A stretch of DNA of 64,000 bases from Echinicola rosea (GTDB lineage: Bacteria; Bacteroidota; Bacteroidia; Cytophagales; Cyclobacteriaceae). The stretch spans positions 687,501 through 751,500 of the forward strand of contig NZ_CP040106.1 in assembly GCF_005281475.1 (NCBI RefSeq). The letters run 5' to 3'. Below, one piece after another: positions 63,136-64,000 of this stretch. The translations under genes were made by a program, and so were the position numbers. The stretch's first letter is position 1; the number at the start of each line of letters is the position of its first letter. The notes under the pieces are model-generated. The model was not told where the DNA came from. It did no database searches and saw only the letters and a program-made list of their open reading frames with translations.

Positions 63136-63990
63136 ATGAAAAAATACCTCATTCTACTTCTTTTATTGGTCAAGGTCAGCATACTCAAGGGCCAGCGCTT
63201 TGACTCCTTGTCATCCGCATCGCCTGCCGCGGACTCTTCCGGTGTCGTGGAGAGCTCGCTACTTCCTACCACTGCGCCCATCCTTCTTTTTGACGATGAG
63301 AAACGCAAAGAAGAAAAGAAAAAGAAGCGGAAAAAACAGAAGAAAAACATCTACTATGGCGAGCGCACCCGCAAGGATTTTATCCGCGTGGAGACCAGGG
63401 GGAAGACCCAGTATCAGCTGTTTCACATCACCACCAGAAACAGAATGGTCAATCCCTATGTACGGGATGTGTATTGGTTGGATACCAAAAATGATGTGAT
63501 CAGGACCAAGGGATTTAATCCCGAAGAAGGATATCTGCTGCACGGCCCTTATGAAAAACGTATCGATGATGCTGTGGTGGAGAAAGGGATGTTTTACTTT
63601 GGCACCAAGCATGAACGGTGGATGACTTTTGACCAAAAGAACATCCTGCTGAACAAGGGGCATTATTATGAAGGATGGCCAAAAGATTCCAGGGTTACCT
63701 ATTACAATAAAGGCGAACAGCAAATTGAGAAAGTCATCCCTGTGGAATACGAACTTAAGGAAGGCAACTTTTACCACTTTTATGAAAATGGTCAGTTGGC
63801 CGTAATGGGTGAATACCATTATGGAGAAAAAGTGGGGCTATGGACAGAATACTGGAATACGGATGGCGGCAAGACCATTCGCAAGCGGGAGATCCAATAC
63901 CAAGAGGAACCTTTTACCAAGAATTTCAGACCATATATAAAGGCGGAATGGAATGCAGATGGACAACTGATCTATCAGGCCGGGCGGTAG
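63136..63990 (+). CDS. Exported YwqK/MORN-repeat-like protein
   Basis: From MKKYLILLLLLVKVSILKGQ (63136) the protein has 284 residues: a signal peptide, a very basic low-complexity segment (about 55-75, KRKEEKKKKRKKQKKN) and a C-terminal half with MORN-like repeats (GNFYHFYENGQLAVMGEYHY, then GEKVGLWTEYWNTDG). Such repeats occur in the YwqK antitoxin-like and other surface proteins; their role is unknown. The upstream in-frame ATG at 63127 adds three residues. It ends ten bases before the window edge. Confidence 0.75.
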   Translation: MKKYLILLLLLVKVSILKGQRFDSLSSASPAADSSGVVESSLLPTTAPILLFDDEKRKEEKKKKRKKQKKNIYYGERTRKDFIRVETRGKTQYQLFHITTRNRMVNPYVRDVYWLDTKNDVIRTKGFNPEEGYLLHGPYEKRIDDAVVEKGMFYFGTKHERWMTFDQKNILLNKGHYYEGWPKDSRVTYYNKGEQQIEKVIPVEYELKEGNFYHFYENGQLAVMGEYHYGEKVGLWTEYWNTDGGKTIRKREIQYQEEPFTKNFRPYIKAEWNADGQLIYQAGR

Positions 63991-64000
63991 TGGGCAGATT

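Overview
The window is chromosomal DNA of a Bacteroidota bacterium, most likely order Cytophagales, family Cyclobacteriaceae (Echinicola-like). The evidence is the gene families (DUF4252, DUF4421, a two-domain lamin-tail protein with a FlgD-like C-terminus, a glycyl-tRNA synthetase of the eukaryote-like type, a LytS/LytTR pair with a TPR sensor), the many lipoproteins, promoters of the Bacteroidota type (TTTG, 19 bases, TAnnTTTG, seen before the tRNA at 3921-3951), and poor reliance on Shine-Dalgarno sites. There is no phage, plasmid, insertion-sequence transposase, CRISPR array or rRNA.

Layout. 1-3864 (minus): an OmpA/PD40-type lipoprotein cut by the window edge, a small conserved protein and two iron-sulfur proteins resembling HdrB/HdrC-type oxidoreductase partners. 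3921-4068: promoter, tRNA-Phe and terminator. 4567-6594: an ECF sigma factor, its probable membrane anti-sigma factor and two DUF4252 proteins in one operon. 6612-9412: a lipoprotein plus small membrane protein of unknown role, a MerA-like flavoprotein and a DUF427 protein, followed by a 22-residue hydrophobic peptide gene with its own terminator (9552-9620). 10011-12717: RluB-type pseudouridine synthase, ScpB and a DksA-like protein. 12912-18520: an isoaspartyl peptidase, a lamin-tail exported protein, asd and a THUMP-like methyltransferase. 18571-24016: a Rof-like protein and small membrane protein, then the rimP-nusA-infB operon. 24176-26784: three tandem paralogous small exported proteins behind a zincin-like gene that lacks a proper start. 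27326-29795: cysS and an M28 peptidase. 31477-36050: a LacI-family regulator with galM-galK-galT (Leloir pathway). Then metK, ddl, a double-glycine leader peptide (39531-39764), DPP-IV, glyS, an MltF-like transglycosylase, a LytTR regulator and its probable TPR histidine kinase, a full RND efflux operon (adaptor, pump, TolC), DUF4421, two glycosyltransferases, an aminotransferase and a YwqK/MORN-like protein.

The most unusual property of the window is between the genes. At least eight families of dispersed non-coding repeats occur in two or three copies each, often inverted and tens of kilobases apart, and they are combined modularly in the long intergenic stretches at 4.3, 11.4, 29.9-31.3, 36.4, 39.2-39.3, 42.2-42.6, 56.5 and 57.8-59.4 kb. 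Several carry palindromes typical of REP-like or MITE-like elements, and one family keeps a short peptide-like open frame. The other points worth following are two small peptide genes (one with a classical double-glycine leader), a lipoprotein with a hydrophobic glycine-rich tail next to a small membrane protein, and the start-less zincin gene coupled to three tandem paralogs.
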